Source of the DNA: Deltaproteobacteria bacterium
Lineage (GTDB): Bacteria; Desulfobacterota; Desulfobacteria; Desulfobacterales; SG8-13
Reading direction: 5' to 3'
DNA: 7,103 bases
Assembly (NCBI GenBank): GCA_024639205.1
Contig: JAHEIV010000152.1
Location: 1-7,103 of the forward strand
A program made the position numbers and the translations under genes. Shown piece after piece: positions 6,569 through 7,103 of the stretch (position 1 is its first letter; each line of letters opens with the position of its first letter). The notes under the pieces were generated by a model. It ran no database searches and was not told the DNA's origin. It saw only the letters and a program-made list of their open reading frames with translations.

Positions 6569-7103
6569 ATGACAGATGCACCGAAAATCATCGCATCGGC
6601 CTCAGAAGTTGCGAAACTGGCACGCTCCATGGGTAAATCGAGACGCATCGCCGTCGATCTGGAGGCCGATTCGATGTACCACTTCCAGGAGCGGGTCTGC
6701 CTGCTGCAGATGGCCACCGCTCGGCACCAGGTGGTGATCGATCCGTTGAATGTCGAAGACCTGTCCGCACTCAGACCGATTTTCAAAAATGAGCGCTATC
6801 AGAAAGTGTTTCACGGAGCGGATTACGACGTACGCTCCTTGTACCGGGATTTTCAGATCGAGATCCACAACCTTTTCGACACGCAGCTGGCCAGCAGATT
6901 CGTGGGCTTGAAGGAAACCGGCCTGGAGGCAGTTCTTCAGGCTCGATTCGGCGTGAGTCTCGACAAAAAGTATCAGCGCAAGGACTGGTCCCAGCGACCC
7001 CTTCCTGCCGAGATGGTTGCCTATGCGGCCAATGACGTGCGCTATCTTCTCCAACTGGCTGAAATACTGCAAGACGAACTTCGCCGTAAGGGACGGCTGG
7101 CCT
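6569..7103 (+). CDS. rnd: Ribonuclease D-type 3'-5' exonuclease, N-terminal part (3' end outside window)
   Basis: The first 178 codons of a gene cut by the right edge. The product is a DEDDy-family 3'-5' exoribonuclease; RNase D trims the 3' ends of tRNA and other stable RNAs. All five catalytic residues are visible: D30 and E32 in V-D-L-E-A-D, D87 in F-H-G-A-D-Y-D-V, and Y152 plus D156 in Y-A-A-N-D-V-R-Y. The 57-residue spacing from D30 to D87 equals that of E. coli RNase D (D28 to D85). The visible part covers nearly all of the exonuclease domain. The HRDC domains that would separate a full RNase D (about 370-390 residues) from a shorter stand-alone exonuclease lie outside. The final residues D-E-L-R-R-K-G-R-L-A resemble the linker that follows the nuclease domain in RNase D. 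The ATG at 6569 has a weak GGAAAA upstream and lies about 60 nt after a strong promoter. Confidence 0.88.
   Translation, partial: MTDAPKIIASASEVAKLARSMGKSRRIAVDLEADSMYHFQERVCLLQMATARHQVVIDPLNVEDLSALRPIFKNERYQKVFHGADYDVRSLYRDFQIEIHNLFDTQLASRFVGLKETGLEAVLQARFGVSLDKKYQRKDWSQRPLPAEMVAYAANDVRYLLQLAEILQDELRRKGRLA

Overview
The window reads as chromosomal DNA from a GC-rich anaerobic bacterium, most likely a Desulfobacterota (deltaproteobacterial, sulfate-reducer-like) organism. That placement is inferred from gene content: a MinD-type ATPase next to a small IscU/NifU-like scaffold, and a cytoplasmic selenocysteine-containing formate dehydrogenase with a NuoG-like N-terminus. No database search was possible. 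I saw no mobile element, tRNA, rRNA or CRISPR array.

Layout from left to right. (1) Bases 2-844, plus strand: the 3' end of a MinD/Mrp-type P-loop ATPase gene, then a complete gene for an IscU/NifU-like Fe-S cluster scaffold. They probably share a transcript and form a small Fe-S assembly or cofactor-maturation module. (2) Bases 853-880: overlapping short inverted repeats between convergent genes. (3) Bases 911-4208, minus strand: a large formate dehydrogenase catalytic subunit gene, followed downstream by a small predicted lipoprotein of unknown function. (4) Bases 4209-4547: a 339-bp intergenic region with a good candidate promoter, a Shine-Dalgarno sequence and an inverted repeat in front of the formate dehydrogenase gene. 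(5) Bases 4548-6458, minus strand: complete thrS (threonyl-tRNA synthetase). (6) Bases 6459-6568: a divergent control region with a strong plus-strand promoter. (7) Bases 6569-7103, plus strand: the 5' part of an RNase D-type exonuclease gene, cut by the window edge.

The main point is that the formate dehydrogenase gene looks broken to ordinary gene finding. A TGA at 3077-3075 splits it into a 377-codon and a 545-codon part in the same frame. The TGA lies exactly at the catalytic Sec/Cys position of the molybdopterin formate dehydrogenase family. It is followed at the right distance by a perfect 6-bp hairpin with a GGUCU loop, matching the bacterial SECIS element of E. coli fdhF. The correct annotation is one 922-residue selenoprotein with Sec378. 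The organism must therefore have selABCD functions elsewhere. The enzyme carries a chain of Fe-S clusters but no electron-acceptor subunit lies beside it here, so its partner must be encoded elsewhere.
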